This document shows, one piece after another, positions 41,921 through 43,062 of a DNA stretch of 43,062 nt. Source of the stretch: Opitutia bacterium (GTDB taxonomy: Bacteria > Verrucomicrobiota > Verrucomicrobiia > Opitutales > Seribacteraceae); the NCBI GenBank assembly GCA_018675995.1, contig JABGWZ010000071.1, forward strand, positions 1 through 43,062, read 5' to 3'. The position numbers and the translations under genes are program-made. The notes beneath the pieces were generated by a model. That model searched no databases. It worked only from the letters and a program-made list of their open reading frames with translations, and was not told the origin of the DNA. Each line of letters begins with the position of its first letter. Within the stretch, counting starts at the first letter, position 1.

Positions 41921-42922
41921 CTATTTTGTCTGCCATCTATCATTTCTTTGGAGTATTGACTTCGGTTCGTCACCATTGAGCCACTGTCTCGCGGACGAAT
42001 TATGGAGGAGGAATGCGTCCCAAAAAGCGGTGCTGAGTGCCAGAATGGCGCGATGATGATTCGGGTTTCGCGGCTTGGTATCGCCCGGCAGGGCGCTGTC
42101 TGTGAATGCGGAGTGTTCGGCTTCGAAAAGCACCAACTCGTATTTTCCACCGGGCGGCAAGGCGGGAAATACAGCCAGACGCGACTCCGCATCCGCGCCG
42201 CCAAACGGAGCAGCCGTGTCTTTCGTTCCGGTCAACAACATCCAGGGCAGCGAGACCCCCCCAAATGCCACTTGAGGCGTATCGCGCCTCGGGCTACTGG
42301 GGCTCATAATGACCGCCGCCGCAATGCGCGCGTCGGTGAACAATGCCTTTCCGTGTTTGATCTTTTGTCCGCTCACGGCCTGTGTGGTCACGGCACCAAA
42401 CGAGTGACCCGACATACCAACCTTCCGCAGATCCAGCCTTCCCGCCAACGCATGCCCATTCGTCTTGTTCCATCGATCGAGCTGATCCAAGACGACGGGA
42501 ACATCCTTTACTCGCAGCAGAAAGTTCTGTGCGCTGGCTGCCTTGCGCATGGCCTGCATGCGACGTATCGGCGCTTCGTCCTTCCATACAGCGATGTCGC
42601 TCCCGGGATGCTGCAGAAACACCGTCACGTACCCTCGCGCAGCCCAGTGCTCGCCAAGGTAGCCGTTTCCTTCGCGAGATCCGCCAAGCCCATGACTGAA
42701 AAATACTACTGGTGCGGCTTGCTTAGTCTGCGGAAGATAAATCCGGATGGGGATGTCGCGCTGCCTTTCTAGATCCTTGACGGTCAGGTCAACAATGCTG
42801 GGCGTGACCTGCGCCGGAACGGCGAGGGGATCATAGTCTGCCCCATGGGCGATTGCAGATACGAGCAATAGCAGACAGCTGGTTGCTAGAAATCCTGCCT
42901 TACGTATCGAAGTCCTTGTCAT
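41921..42922 (-). CDS. secreted alpha/beta hydrolase, PAF-acetylhydrolase/chlorophyllase-like (integron cassette 1)
   Basis: Signal peptide MTRTSIRKAGFLATSCLLLLVSAIAHGAD; PVVFFSHGLGGSREGNGYLGEHWAARGYVTVFLQHPGSD; VGMSGHSFGAVTTQAVSG nucleophile elbow. Visibly GC-richer than its surroundings. Confidence 0.8.
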   Translation of the reverse strand: MTRTSIRKAGFLATSCLLLLVSAIAHGADYDPLAVPAQVTPSIVDLTVKDLERQRDIPIRIYLPQTKQAAPVVFFSHGLGGSREGNGYLGEHWAARGYVTVFLQHPGSDIAVWKDEAPIRRMQAMRKAASAQNFLLRVKDVPVVLDQLDRWNKTNGHALAGRLDLRKVGMSGHSFGAVTTQAVSGQKIKHGKALFTDARIAAAVIMSPSSPRRDTPQVAFGGVSLPWMLLTGTKDTAAPFGGADAESRLAVFPALPPGGKYELVLFEAEHSAFTDSALPGDTKPRNPNHHRAILALSTAFWDAFLLHNSSARQWLNGDEPKSILQRNDRWQTK

Positions 42923-42939
42923 GTTTCCATTCCTCTTGT

Positions 42940-42946
42940 GCCCAAC
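42940..42946 (-). other. integron insertion junction GTTGGGC (attI-like)
   Basis: Minus strand ...ATCTAAGTTGGGCACAAGAGGAATGGAAACATG; matches GTTRRRY and is exactly complementary to R'' GCCCAAC of attC1, with no attC-like hairpin upstream. Confidence 0.5.
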
Positions 42947-43062
42947 TTAGATTATTCGTTACTTTTATCATGTATATTTTTTAATGAATCTTATATTTAA
43001 TCGTCAAGCAATCATTCTAAGCTCCCACAAATCAAAAACTGTAAAGCTTTTTTAGCTATTAA

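Noticed and set aside
42002-42772. 256-aa plus-strand ORF antisense to the cassette 1 hydrolase
   Set aside because: A product of high GC on the opposite strand; the minus-strand ORF has clear alpha/beta hydrolase motifs and a signal peptide.

Overview
AT-rich bacterial chromosome segment. The PSCyt1/DUF1549/DUF1553 + DUF1501 pair and overall gene content suggest the Verrucomicrobia/Planctomycetes (PVC) group; this is inference. Left third: pssA, an exopolysaccharide locus (outer-membrane barrel, Wza-like export protein, Wzc-like tyrosine autokinase, O-antigen ligase/polymerase-like protein, a large internally repetitive protein), gnd, gmk, miaB and a HAD phosphatase. Middle: recA, mnmE-mnmG-trmB, the full F1Fo ATP synthase operon atpBEFHAGDC, a CAT-anticodon tRNA that looks like tRNA-Ile2, and a ~1160-aa protein of unknown function. 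Then a (poly)saccharide/sulfatase-type catabolic region: PhoD-like, CE15-like esterase, DUF1501, PSCyt1/PSD1, and a Tat-exported Gfo/Idh/MocA protein. Most interesting signals: (1) the last ~3.3 kb (about 39.7-42.95 kb) reads as an integron gene-cassette array on the minus strand. It has three well-supported attC sites with matched R''/R' boxes, one degenerate candidate, and a hairpin-free attI-like junction at the right edge, so an intI gene is predicted just outside the window. All four cassette proteins carry apparent signal peptides. (2) Two identical parS-like 14-mers (GTTCCATGTGGAAC) lie 27 bp apart inside the mnmG coding sequence. (3) A ~165-nt multi-hairpin leader with its own promoter precedes an 80-aa orphan protein resembling the arm-binding domain of tyrosine recombinases. 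No tools were run; all family calls come from reading the sequence.
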